From contig JACNKX010000185.1 of NCBI GenBank assembly GCA_014381825.1, positions 53,816 through 117,815 of the forward strand: a stretch of 64,000 bases of DNA, read 5' to 3'. The position numbers and the translations under genes were made by a program. The notes under the pieces are model-generated. The model did not search any database and was not told the origin of the DNA. It saw nothing but the letters and a program-made list of their open reading frames with translations. Positions 16,503-24,854 of the stretch are shown piece by piece; position 1 is the first letter of the stretch; the number at the start of each line of letters is the position of its first letter. This DNA is from Planctomycetota bacterium (GTDB lineage Bacteria; Planctomycetota; Planctomycetia; Pirellulales; Pirellulaceae).

Positions 16503-17474
16503 ATGCGCACTCGACTAAAACACTCATTGTTCGCGGCCATGGTGGCGGCTGCATGCGCGTTGACCTTCGGACACCCCGCCTGCGCACAGAGCTTTGACCG
16601 ACTGCCGCCGACAACTCCTGCCGCCCAACTTGAGCGACTTCCACCTACCAATGAAGGCCCCTCCGTTAATGGGCCCCAACGAGAAGCTGCCAACGCAGTT
16701 CGATTTGCAGGTGGCGGTATCGAATTGCAGATACCGCCGGGCTGGTGGTCAGGAGAGGTTCCCTTTGGACGCGAGATTCGATTTGTGGTCGCACCGGCTC
16801 GCCCGGCGAGCACTCGCAAGATGCCAGTCGACGGTATGTGGATGGCGTACCATGCGTCAAGCTTGTCCGACAGCCCCGACGAAGCGACACTTCCGCGATA
16901 CTTGTCCGAACGGCTACGACTGGCAACGAGCAGCAATAGCCAATACTCGCCAGCCACTCCATTCCAATTTGGGAACTGGGCGGCAGTCGTCGCGGACTTC
17001 ACATCGACCGAAAGTGCCTCGCCGAACACTTCGATCACGGGGCGTCACGTACTGGTTCGCACCGACTGGGGCATCTTCGAGTTTCATGCGTCGGCGCCTG
17101 ATACCATCGTCGAGTCCCGAAGTAACCGTTGGACAGCAGTCTGGGAAAGCCTTCGATTAAATTTGCCGACGACGGCGAACGGACTCTCCCAAAATGATCT
17201 CACTGCGTCAGATAGCATCATCGGTGATTGGAAATCCTATCGGAGTCGAATGCGATTCAGTAAGGACGGGCGCGTTGTCATCGTGCCCGATGCAATCGGC
17301 GATGACCGTAATGCTAATCCCTTGGCTGGAACGTTCCAGGCTCGCGATGATCTAGTCTTCGTTCAATGGGACGACGGAACTCGTTTGAATTTTCGCTGGC
17401 GTCTGCACGACAACGACCTGTTTCTGACAGATCACGAAGGGCAAATCAGCCATCTGAAACGCGTGTTCAATTGA
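16503..17474 (+). CDS. Exported protein of unknown function with lipocalin-like tail
   Basis: 323 residues starting with a clear Sec signal (HSLFAAMVAAACALTFGHPACA, then QS). Residues about 70-215 (GGGIELQIPPGWWSGEVPFG, WTAVWESLRLN) resemble the PsbP/DcrB-like fold seen in many short exported proteins. Residues about 240-323 (IIGDWKSYRSRMRFSKDGRVVI) resemble a small beta-barrel that measures or binds a ligand. Neither match is strong enough to name a function. The SDR gene begins 32 bp after its stop and may be co-transcribed. Confidence 0.6.
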   Translation: MRTRLKHSLFAAMVAAACALTFGHPACAQSFDRLPPTTPAAQLERLPPTNEGPSVNGPQREAANAVRFAGGGIELQIPPGWWSGEVPFGREIRFVVAPARPASTRKMPVDGMWMAYHASSLSDSPDEATLPRYLSERLRLATSSNSQYSPATPFQFGNWAAVVADFTSTESASPNTSITGRHVLVRTDWGIFEFHASAPDTIVESRSNRWTAVWESLRLNLPTTANGLSQNDLTASDSIIGDWKSYRSRMRFSKDGRVVIVPDAIGDDRNANPLAGTFQARDDLVFVQWDDGTRLNFRWRLHDNDLFLTDHEGQISHLKRVFN

Positions 17475-17506
17475 CGTCCCGTGCCCAATCGTTGTAGTCT
17501 GCTCAG

Positions 17507-18283
17507 ATGATCGAACAACCAGCAGCAATCGTCACCGGTGCCTCCCGAGGGATCGGGCGCGCGATTGCAATTGAGATGGCCGGGCAGGGCTACGCCGTCG
17601 CGGTTAACTACCTGCGCAGTCAAGAGAGCGCGGCCGAAGTCGTCGAACAGATCGCAGCCACGGGCGGTCGCGGCATCGCAGTTCAAGGCGACGTCGGTCT
17701 TCGAGAGGACCGCGACTCGATCGTCGATCAGACACTAGGCCACTTCGGACGCATCGACTTGCTTGTTAACAACGCGGGCATCACATCTCCAGGACGGAAG
17801 GATTTGCTCGAAGCAACCGAAGAGAACTGGGACGTTGTGTTTGACACAAATCTAAAGGGCGCGTTCTTCCTCGCCCAGCGAGCAGCCAACGAGATGGTTG
17901 GCCTGATCGAGACCGCGGCGATCAGTCGCGGTACGATTGTGAATGTCTCATCGATCTCGGCTTATGCAGTGTCAACGAATCGCGTCGATTACTGCATCGC
18001 CAAAGCCGGGATTCAGATGATGACTTTGCTATTGGCCAGCCGTTTGGCGGAAGAACGAATCCGTGTCTACGAGATTTGCCCAGGAGTCATCGCCAGCGAC
18101 ATGACGGCTCCGGTCACGGAGAAGTACGACAAACTGATCGCCGATGGTCTTAGCCCAATCCGACGTTGGGGACAACCAGAAGACGTCGCCAAAGCCGTCG
18201 CCACGGTCGCCTCCGATGCCTTTCCGTTTAGCACCGGAGATCGCATCAATGTCGACGGTGGCTTTCACATTCGGCGACTTTGA
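17507..18283 (+). CDS. Short-chain dehydrogenase/reductase (FabG-like)
   Basis: 258 residues, a classical SDR length. The NAD(P) loop TGASRGIG (near residue 11), NNAG, the catalytic Ser in VNVSSISAY and the YxxxK pair in VDYCIAKAG are all present, as is the C-terminal NVDGGF. Such enzymes reduce or oxidise ketones/alcohols; the FabG-like sequence could act in fatty acid synthesis, but the location beside an exported protein rather than fab genes points to a paralogue with another substrate. The ATG at 17507 directly precedes the nucleotide-binding strand, as expected. Confidence 0.85.
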   Translation: MIEQPAAIVTGASRGIGRAIAIEMAGQGYAVAVNYLRSQESAAEVVEQIAATGGRGIAVQGDVGLREDRDSIVDQTLGHFGRIDLLVNNAGITSPGRKDLLEATEENWDVVFDTNLKGAFFLAQRAANEMVGLIETAAISRGTIVNVSSISAYAVSTNRVDYCIAKAGIQMMTLLLASRLAEERIRVYEICPGVIASDMTAPVTEKYDKLIADGLSPIRRWGQPEDVAKAVATVASDAFPFSTGDRINVDGGFHIRRL

Positions 18284-18311
18284 GTTTTCACCAGCTGCCA
18301 CTGCATCCTGA

Positions 18312-18418
18312 CTAGAGCGGTTGTCACGTACGTGTAGCGACAAAAGGTAGCTGAAGTCGTGAGACTTCAGTTCGGAACTCTCACGAGTTCCGCTACAGCC
18401 AGCTTGGAACCGCTCTAG
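18312..18418. repeat. 107-bp palindromic element with nested hairpins
   Basis: The ends are a perfect 11-bp inverted repeat, CTAGAGCGGTT (18312-18322) and AACCGCTCTAG (18408-18418). Inside, TGTAGCG/CGCTACA form a second pair that encloses two adjacent hairpins, CTGAAGTC-GTGA-GACTTCAG and CGGAACTC-TCAC-GAGTTCCG. It lies between two convergent genes and includes the stop codon of the minus-strand sulfotransferase, so it may serve as a two-way terminator. The shape fits a small non-autonomous repeat (MITE/REP-like). Confidence 0.7.
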
Positions 18419-20133
18419 GCAAACGGTCGCACGATCAACTTCGTCTGATGTGTGTCGAATCGTTCGCGACCGGGGTCGCGGCCTTGGAAGTAATCCTTCT
18501 GCCAGCCGCGTCCGATGGCTTGCACGTCGCCGGACGCGATGAGCCGGTGAAATTCGTCGCGGTCGGCGCTCCAGCGGCGATAGGCTTGGGCGACTTCCGG
18601 GGCGCTGTCGAGCGATTGTTTGTGCGGCGATAGCGAGTCGATCAGACCGCGTGGAAACGGCACGACCATACAGATCGGCTCGCCGGCTTCGAAGCGGATG
18701 ACGTGATTCGCGCGGGTCAGCTTCCAATTCATCGTGAACGACGCGACCGTCCAATCGGTTTCCACGATCCCTTCGAGGGCGTGAATGCCGTCCTTCGGAG
18801 AATTCGTCGGGCCTTTGACCCACAGATTGATATTCTCCGGCGTGCGGAACAGGTACGGCATGTTGAACGTCACCACACCGTGGCCGAACAGCCCGGAAAT
18901 GCGTTTCTCGGGGCGGTCGTTGTCGAACGTCAAGATCACGTCTTTGGGCCCCGGGCCGCCGTTCCAGTAAACGGTAAAACCGGTTGGATTCGCGATCACC
19001 CAGCCTGCTTGATTCGCCAGCGTCAGCGGCAGGCAGCGATAGGCGTAGCGTTGCTCCGTGTCGTCCATCCACTGCCGATTGATCGGAGCTGAGGTCAGCG
19101 GCATCTCCGTCTGCGGATAGATTTCGTAGGCGGTAATTCTGGCATCCGACTGCGTCGTCGAATTCGCTAAGCCTGTAGGCGAACTCGCCAAGAGTTCGGA
19201 CTCGTTCGGTTTCAACTTGTCCTTCGCGCTCGGCGCAGGCCTCCTCGCCTCCGCGCCATTTGATTTAGCAGCAGGCATCTTCGGCACCGCTCGGCGATGT
19301 CCCGCAACTTCATACCCGAGCATCTCCATCACCTCGCGATGCTGAATGATCACTTGAGCTGCCTGCCGCGCCGTCAGCACCGTTCGCCAACGCCCACTCT
19401 CGCCATGCCGAAAGAAGCGGCCGCTGCGCGCCACCGTACTCTCCTCGGCAAAGCCGTCCGCCTGTTCCGCCTGCTGCAGCGATTGAAACGAGGTCAACTC
19501 GACCGCCCGCCGCACGCGCTGCTCGTCGTAGTCCCACCCCAGAAATTCGATTAACTTGCTGAAGTGTTCGAGCGGGTTCTCCTTGAGGTCTTCGTAGCGC
19601 AGCACGATCAGCGGGAACTCGTTGTCGTTGTTGATCCACGTCCGTACGTGATGGCTCCAAGTGCCGACGAGCTGGGCGGCGTGTTTGTCGGTCCGGCCCA
19701 AGCGATGCCCCGGCTCGTTCATCAACTCGATCGCGGCGTCGTTCGAGTAGTTGGTGTGATCCGCCAGCGAATCGACGATATCCAGCGGATTGCGGACGAT
19801 GCAAATGCCGGCTTTCGTAAACCGCGAAAACACCTGCCGCTGCCCATTCGGCTTCACACGGGCATTGTGGGTCTTCACCACCCGCTGCCCAATGTTGTGA
19901 GCCAACCGCTCTTGCACTGCCAGCCGATGCGTGTCGATATCCTCGTCGGTCAGTTCCGTCGTCGGCTTGCCTGCGATCTCGGCGAACAGCGACAGCAGAC
20001 TATCGGACCGCGAGAACTGGTTGACTTGCAGCAGATCGAACGTTTCCGAGTTAGCCAAATACGCCGCGACAAACATCCGCACCCAGGTGTTTCCCGACTT
20101 CGGATACGACGCCAGCCAAGTGAGGTTTCTCAT
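18415..20133 (-). CDS. Sulfotransferase fused to a DUF6065-like C-terminal domain
   Basis: 572 residues from ATG 20133, chosen because the PAPS-binding motif SYPKSGNTW follows within ten residues as in the family; the longer reading from 20238 adds an unrelated leader. VRNPLDIVDSLADH is the 3'-phosphate-binding block, so residues 1-270 are a complete PAPS-dependent sulfotransferase. A Pro/Lys/Ser-rich linker leads to a second domain of about 250 residues (ITAYEIYPQTEMPLTSAP, RCLPLTLANQAGW, VYWNGGPGPKD) that looks like DUF6065. The DUF name is from memory of the pattern. The fusion suggests transfer of sulfate to a substrate recognised by the second domain. A palindromic repeat overlaps the stop codon. 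Confidence 0.8.
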   Translation of the reverse strand: MRNLTWLASYPKSGNTWVRMFVAAYLANSETFDLLQVNQFSRSDSLLSLFAEIAGKPTTELTDEDIDTHRLAVQERLAHNIGQRVVKTHNARVKPNGQRQVFSRFTKAGICIVRNPLDIVDSLADHTNYSNDAAIELMNEPGHRLGRTDKHAAQLVGTWSHHVRTWINNDNEFPLIVLRYEDLKENPLEHFSKLIEFLGWDYDEQRVRRAVELTSFQSLQQAEQADGFAEESTVARSGRFFRHGESGRWRTVLTARQAAQVIIQHREVMEMLGYEVAGHRRAVPKMPAAKSNGAEARRPAPSAKDKLKPNESELLASSPTGLANSTTQSDARITAYEIYPQTEMPLTSAPINRQWMDDTEQRYAYRCLPLTLANQAGWVIANPTGFTVYWNGGPGPKDVILTFDNDRPEKRISGLFGHGVVTFNMPYLFRTPENINLWVKGPTNSPKDGIHALEGIVETDWTVASFTMNWKLTRANHVIRFEAGEPICMVVPFPRGLIDSLSPHKQSLDSAPEVAQAYRRWSADRDEFHRLIASGDVQAIGRGWQKDYFQGRDPGRERFDTHQTKLIVRPFA

Positions 20134-20170
20134 GGTGAACGATTCAGAATGCGAGGTATTCAGATGTAGG

Positions 20171-20194
20171 GTGGGGCGATACTTCGAGCCCCAC
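20171..20194 (+). other. Hairpin upstream of the sulfotransferase
   Basis: GTGGGGC (20171-20177) pairs with GCCCCAC (20188-20194). The preceding TGTAGGGTG resembles the ends of the 37486-37554 repeat, so this may be part of a related degraded element in the 5' region of the sulfotransferase gene. Confidence 0.4.
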
Positions 20195-20250
20195 CAGAAG
20201 GCGTCACGAATCGTGGGGCGTCTCATGCCTCGACGCACCCGACGAGTCTT

Positions 20251-20280
20251 GGCTCATCACGGCGGAGCGTGATGGCTACA
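20251..20280. repeat. Short palindromic repeat, GTAGCC family copy 1
   Basis: Read on the minus strand it begins GTAGCCATCACGCTCCG and continues CCGTGATGAGCC, forming a CATCACG/CGTGATG hairpin. Nearly the same sequence forms the left arm of the element at 53578-53708. It abuts the stop codon of the DUF1559 gene and could act in termination. Confidence 0.6.
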
Positions 20281-21369
20281 TTAATAATCTCCGATGGCGT
20301 TGCCGTCTTGAGTCGCCAGTAAATACTCGTACGTACTGTCGACGGCCGCGTTGCCGTTTTGGACCGAGGCGTTCGACAACGGATTAAAGCTCCATGCCAG
20401 ATTCAAACCGGTATCGTCATAGCCTTTCGTCTCGATCGTCTCGCTAATGAATCGCACGCTGCCGTCGACCAGGCTGAACATCGCGCCGCCCGGATGTTGG
20501 CTGGAGAAGCCGCGTGTCGCGCCGGTTTCGGGATTCGTGGTGGGCGAGACAGCGGCGACAGCCGCGTGATTCGCGTTGATCCGCACCACGCCGCAGCCCA
20601 TCACGTCGTCCTCGTACCGCGTCTGGTCAATCTCGCGACGCCCGTACACCAGCCCCGCGCCGATGACGACAATCGCGCTGCCCCCGCCGCGTTGTTTCAC
20701 TTGCCAGCGCCGTTCACCCAACGCGATCACGTTGCTGCTGCCATCCAAGACGTCGCGGAACGACTGGCCAATGTTATCATAGAACATCCCGCGATAGGTG
20801 ATGTGTTGGGTCACGCCCGCCAGCGTCGGGCCGCGCCAGAATCGCCCCGTTTCCAAGGCGCTGTTGCTGGCGACGTAGTTCGAGGTCGCACTGGCGAAGG
20901 CGCCGCCGAACTGCCGGTCCGTGTTCGTGTCAGGCCCGACGTCGGACGGACAGCGGAAGATGGCGGCCTTGGCTTGCAGGATGTTCGCGTGCAGCGTGAT
21001 CGCATCATTGCCGCCGCGATCCAGCCACGTGTTGCCGATCGACATCGCGTCCGCCGTACTGCCGCCTTCGATGAAGCGTTGCACGAGCGCCCCCCAACTC
21101 CACTTAGCGCGGATCAGCAACGCGTTGTTCGCCTTGTTGGGAGTGGCGTTGTGTTTCCAGAGGAAGGCAGGCGGAAACGACTTGTAGGTATCGTGATAAT
21201 TATGACACGCCAGCGTCAGTTGCTTCAGGTGATTGCTGCACTGCATCCGTCTGGCTGCCTCCCGCGCCGCCTGCACCGCAGGCAGCAGCAACGCCACCAG
21301 GATGCCAATTATGGCGATCACGACAAGCAGTTCGACGAGGGTGAAGGCGGGGGTGCGTCGTTTCTTCAT
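20281..21369 (-). CDS. DUF1559 protein with type IV pilin-like N-terminus
   Basis: 362 residues from ATG 21369. The N-terminus [19 protein letters not shown] is a class III prepilin signal with the processed residue at A-F and Glu at position +5, followed by [20 protein letters not shown], the invariant start of planctomycete DUF1559 proteins. The C-terminal block [20 protein letters not shown] is the family's conserved H-x9-DGS motif. These pseudopilin-like proteins are numerous in planctomycetes and are thought to be surface or periplasmic; their role is not known. A longer frame to 21471 would bury the prepilin signal, so I reject it. Confidence 0.9.
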   Translation of the reverse strand: MKKRRTPAFTLVELLVVIAIIGILVALLLPAVQAAREAARRMQCSNHLKQLTLACHNYHDTYKSFPPAFLWKHNATPNKANNALLIRAKWSWGALVQRFIEGGSTADAMSIGNTWLDRGGNDAITLHANILQAKAAIFRCPSDVGPDTNTDRQFGGAFASATSNYVASNSALETGRFWRGPTLAGVTQHITYRGMFYDNIGQSFRDVLDGSSNVIALGERRWQVKQRGGGSAIVVIGAGLVYGRREIDQTRYEDDVMGCGVVRINANHAAVAAVSPTTNPETGATRGFSSQHPGGAMFSLVDGSVRFISETIETKGYDDTGLNLAWSFNPLSNASVQNGNAAVDSTYEYLLATQDGNAIGDY

Positions 21370-21610
21370 CTCGGGTTGAATCCTCTGCGATGAGATCGAG
21401 ACATGAAATACGGATGTGAATGTCAAGGGGCGAGCTTCGGTCAGACGTTCAAAATGGGCGAGGGGAAACAACTCCTTTATTCATTGACGGTCGGGCGCAG
21501 GCAATTGGACTAATACCCTTTCTTCGTTCGTGCCAGGAACCTTTTGTTTACGGTCGCTGACACGAATGGCACCTTTTCAGGTTCACGAACATATTGTCTT
21601 TTGGTCGGCT

Positions 21611-22225
21611 CTAACGGTCCTTTAAAGACCACGAGTCAGAATTCGGTGACTGAAGGAATTGGATCGCAAATCGTAAGTTGCGTATTCCCCTGGAGTCGTC
21701 GTCCCGGACTCCGGTAATGAATTCTTGCTGAATGCGGTACTTAGCCAAGTCCGCATCCCGATAGATCCCGCCTAGCGCCACAGCGAGCAGCCTGAGTTGC
21801 CTGTTGGACTCTGCAGCCTTCAGTGCGGCGAGTATCTGAGGGACCGCAAGACCGTCAATCTCTATAAGCGCATCGACGCAGGGAAAGAGTTGTCGCGTGG
21901 GCGGTTCGGAGACTGTGACATCCGAGAAAATCGGCGCGAACTCGATGTTCTTGAGCAGAAATGGAATCGCGTTGACTGCACGCAGCTTTCCAAGCGTACG
22001 AATCGCGGCGTCCTTTTCGAGACTCTGTTTTGGATCAGTGAGCTGAACGATATGTTCCAATACGGAATCTGCTACGCGCTTTCGCTGCGTGTCAACGACC
22101 ATTGCTTGGCGCGAAAGCTCGGGCCAAGCGGTCGGATTTGCATTCTGCCCGGCTGCAGGCGGCGATGAAACTAGACTTGAAAGCTGTATTGTCGCAACCA
22201 TCACAAAGTAAAATCGCAAACTCAT
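21611..22225 (-). CDS. Exported small HEAT-like repeat protein
   Basis: 204 residues with a signal-like start (FVMVATIQLSSLVSSPPAAG, then QN). The body is alpha-helical with HEAT-like units such as AAIRTLGKLRAVNAIPFLL and CVDALIEIDGLAVPQILAAL. Such repeats bind other proteins; no catalytic residues are evident. It sits alone between two exported proteins on the same strand. Confidence 0.65.
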   Translation of the reverse strand: MSLRFYFVMVATIQLSSLVSSPPAAGQNANPTAWPELSRQAMVVDTQRKRVADSVLEHIVQLTDPKQSLEKDAAIRTLGKLRAVNAIPFLLKNIEFAPIFSDVTVSEPPTRQLFPCVDALIEIDGLAVPQILAALKAAESNRQLRLLAVALGGIYRDADLAKYRIQQEFITGVRDDDSRGIRNLRFAIQFLQSPNSDSWSLKDR

Positions 22226-22291
22226 TTGTGTGTCTCGTTCAGCATTAGTGCGTACGATTATGTAGTTACTCCGCGAGCCGATCTCGCTAGT

Positions 22292-24535
22292 TTAAGGAGG
22301 TGCGTCGGGCAAAGGTTCGATACGCCCTGGTGCCACTTCGTTTTGACCGGCAACTTCCCCTACCGTTGAACGCGCTAAAACCCTGAAACCAAATGCTAAT
22401 TTGATATCAATCTCATGGTATGTGTGCCAAAGAAACTTATCGGATGCCTGACTTCCCGAGACACCATTTCCGCTGGGGTCAGTACCAATTCCGACTCGGA
22501 TGTAGTCCTCGTAATTGGACACTCTGAACCGTATTGTCCCGACAGGGAGCGTATCTGCGTATTCAGGCGATTTGAAGATGGGTGCAGGCCCATCGTGTAC
22601 ATACATGTGACCTTTGTCATCGGGGCCCGTGCTTTCGTCACCCTCACTACCGTCATCGTTCGCCTCTTCGGGATTCTTCGGAAATACCTTCAGTTTGCTT
22701 GGCGGATCTTTGACCGGTGCCGCGCCAGGTACAGTAATCCATCCAACCGATTCCACACGTCGTGCGAGATCGAATGTGACGATATGCGAGTACTCCCCGA
22801 TCCGCGGTGGCGACACCGTGAACTGTGAAACGATGACATTTGGAAATAGCTGCCATAGTCCTGAAACTAGGTTCACAAAACTGGAACCCTTGACCCCTGC
22901 GCCATCCCATTTGTTAACGCCGACTTTCACGCCGTTGTGTTTAGTCTCCGTCTCCAAATCGGGAAAGTGTGCAAACACTTCTGCTGCTGTTGAGAGGTCG
23001 TGCATCGAATCGGTCCGAGTCGACCATACCGCAGTTGCATTCGCGTAATCGGTCATGCCCCCTTCCATGTAGGCATAGCTGAAATTGTAATCGCCAATTT
23101 CCACGCTTGGATTTACTAGCTCAACCCAATACTCACGCTGCGCCTCAGATGCACCAAAACTGAACGATTCAAAGTCGTCAATGCGGTGTGTTCGAACCTT
23201 CTCTTTCCATATCCTTACGCTATCGCTACCCCCAGGACCAGAGGCATTAAACATCACCGTATCGCCATCCTTATAGATGGATGGCTTCTTTAGCACGATC
23301 CGTATTAAATCGATTTCGTCACGGCCATCGTCGTCGAACTTGATACCGCCGGTCAGGGCGAAATCGTCATCTGTTGAATCAACCTTTTCGTCATTGTCAG
23401 TGTCATTCTGGTTGGCAACTGTAAAGGCACCTTCTCCGACCTTGATTTTGTTGTCGTGCGCATCCAGTTCAACATCGCCGTTGGCATCAAGTTTATTCTT
23501 TACTTGCTCCTTCGTCTTGTCGACCGCCGCCCCTCCCTGTCCGTGATAAATGACCATATCAACTTCGGGAACGTTGACGGTGACGGTGGCGCTGTTACTG
23601 TCCTGGGTCGATCCGTCCATGCAAGCCTCCTGGACCTTGTAACTCCAAGTGTCGGTGCCGTGCCACCCTTCGTCGGCACTGTCGTTGGTGGGCGTGTAGG
23701 ACCAAGTCGAAAACGTGTCCCCGACGCCCAGTTCGCCACTGCCGCCGAATAGCTTCCCATGCGCCGGCAAGCTAACAACGATCATACTTCCCGCGGCGGT
23801 ATCGTTGCTCATCAAATCACCGCCGGACATCATCCCAGCCATAAAAGGACCATCGTCAACGGCCACCGGAGTTGAACATGTTGGTGTTGGAGTCGGAGTG
23901 GTCGGTGTGGGAGTCGGAGTGGTCGGTGTGGGAGTCGGAGTGGTCGGTGTGGGTGTCGGAGTGGTCGGTGTTGGAGTCGGGGTCGTCGGTGTGGGAGTCG
24001 GAGTTGTTGGTGTGGGAGTCGGAGTGGTTGGTGTTGGAGTCGGGGTTGTTGGTGTTGGGGTCGGGGTTGTTGGTGTTGGAGTTGGTGGCGTTGGTGGCGT
24101 TGGAGTTGGTGGCGTTGGCGTTGGCGGATCGCAGGCGGGGTTTTCTTCGCAGGGGACAACGCCTTCGCTTTCGCCCAATGGCTGCGCGGATGCTCCGCTG
24201 GCGGCGACCAGCGTTGCTTCGATGTGTTCGATCATCAACGCGACATCCGCGTCGGTCAATTCTCCGTCCGAGTTAACGTCCGTGGCCGCAAATCTTCCTT
24301 CCGCGACCGGCACGCCCGCGGCTACATCAATTACCGCATTGACAACCAACAACCCATCAATGGGCGCGATTTGGCCGTCGCGATTGACGTCGTAGTTGAA
24401 TGCGACCATCGGCGTCGCCTCGGCTTCGGCGGTCGCCGCCGCAATCTGCGACTCGACGATCGCAGCGATCGGTTCCGGGAGCGGGCCAACGAACGAATCA
24501 CTGGCCAGCACGACGCGCGCGTCGAGCGATTCCAC
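22292..24535 (-). CDS. Large surface protein: dockerin-like repeats, Pro/Thr linker, Ig-like domain
   Basis: 747 residues are open from GTG 24535, but the true start is probably ATG 24644, out of frame because of an 11-G tract (separate entry). After RLLRVESLDARVVLAS, an N-terminal motif typical of planctomycete cell-surface proteins, two dockerin-like Ca-binding segments follow (NYDVNRDGQIAPIDGL and ATDVNSDGELTDAD). Next come about seventy residues of Pro/Thr repeats, an Ig/cadherin-like domain (PVAVDDGPF, SYTPTNDSADEGW, SATVTVNVPE), another Ca-binding stretch (NDTDNDEKVDSTDDD) and an unassigned beta-rich C-terminal half. No enzymatic motif is visible. It is probably exported and bound through calcium-dependent contacts. 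The nearest same-strand gene downstream is 66 bp away. Confidence 0.78.
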   Translation of the reverse strand: MESLDARVVLASDSFVGPLPEPIAAIVESQIAAATAEAEATPMVAFNYDVNRDGQIAPIDGLLVVNAVIDVAAGVPVAEGRFAATDVNSDGELTDADVALMIEHIEATLVAASGASAQPLGESEGVVPCEENPACDPPTPTPPTPTPPTPPTPTPTTPTPTPTTPTPTPTTPTPTPTTPTPTPTTPTPTPTTPTPTPTTPTPTPTTPTPTPTTPTPTPTCSTPVAVDDGPFMAGMMSGGDLMSNDTAAGSMIVVSLPAHGKLFGGSGELGVGDTFSTWSYTPTNDSADEGWHGTDTWSYKVQEACMDGSTQDSNSATVTVNVPEVDMVIYHGQGGAAVDKTKEQVKNKLDANGDVELDAHDNKIKVGEGAFTVANQNDTDNDEKVDSTDDDFALTGGIKFDDDGRDEIDLIRIVLKKPSIYKDGDTVMFNASGPGGSDSVRIWKEKVRTHRIDDFESFSFGASEAQREYWVELVNPSVEIGDYNFSYAYMEGGMTDYANATAVWSTRTDSMHDLSTAAEVFAHFPDLETETKHNGVKVGVNKWDGAGVKGSSFVNLVSGLWQLFPNVIVSQFTVSPPRIGEYSHIVTFDLARRVESVGWITVPGAAPVKDPPSKLKVFPKNPEEANDDGSEGDESTGPDDKGHMYVHDGPAPIFKSPEYADTLPVGTIRFRVSNYEDYIRVGIGTDPSGNGVSGSQASDKFLWHTYHEIDIKLAFGFRVLARSTVGEVAGQNEVAPGRIEPLPDAPP
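23881..24085 (-). repeat. 21-bp minisatellite coding for the Pro/Thr linker
   Basis: About nine to ten copies of a 21-bp unit encode the heptad PTPTPTT. Copies differ mainly at third codon positions, so the repeat is kept at protein level rather than being a fresh expansion. Variation in copy number would change linker length. Confidence 0.75.
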
Positions 24536-24644
24536 ACGTAGTAGGCGATTCTTGTGCGACGCAGCCTTGCGCCTTCTACGCCCCCCCCCCCAGATTCCAG
24601 AACTTCAACGACTCCCACTGCCAGGACCAACGCGGCTTACTCAT
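24536..24644 (-). other. Frameshifted leader of the surface protein with G11 tract at 24581-24591
   Basis: On the minus strand a strong ribosome-binding site AAGGAG precedes ATG 24644 by 7 nt. That frame reads MSKPRWSWQWESLKFWNL and enters a run of 11 G (24581-24591), after which it stops at TAG. With 10 or 13 G it would continue RRRRKAASHKNRLLRVESL into the open frame of the surface protein, giving the Arg-rich leader expected for this family. Either the tract is a sequencing or assembly error, or it is a slippage switch. Confidence 0.75.
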
Positions 24645-24854
24645 CGACTGCTCCTTCGAACCTCTTGGTTCGGATTGATCGCCATCACTGCCATCCGCCC
24701 GGATGTGATCATTCAATCACACTGCTCCGAGTGATCTCGTCTGCCTCGACTGCCCACCTCGCAGTCGCCTGGATGAGACGCGCGTCAGTTTACGCTCCCC
24801 ACACCGCTTGTCAATTAAATTCGCGAAAACTTTTCTGGTCGTCGCCTTCTGCGT

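Noticed and set aside
18029..19072. Long minus-strand open frame of 347 codons overlapping SDR and sulfotransferase
   Set aside because: Arg-rich, low-complexity translation lying over two genes with clear catalytic motifs in other frames; a codon-bias shadow.
20359..21393. Plus-strand open frame of 344 codons
   Set aside because: Antisense shadow of the DUF1559 gene, Arg/Ala/Val-rich without recognisable motifs or start signal.
23881..24085. CRISPR-like regular repeat
   Set aside because: Unit of 21 bp repeats without spacers and stays in coding frame, so it is a minisatellite.
23715..24395. Plus-strand open frame rich in Gly-Val repeats
   Set aside because: It is the antisense reading of the Pro/Thr repeat; no signal or ribosome-binding site.
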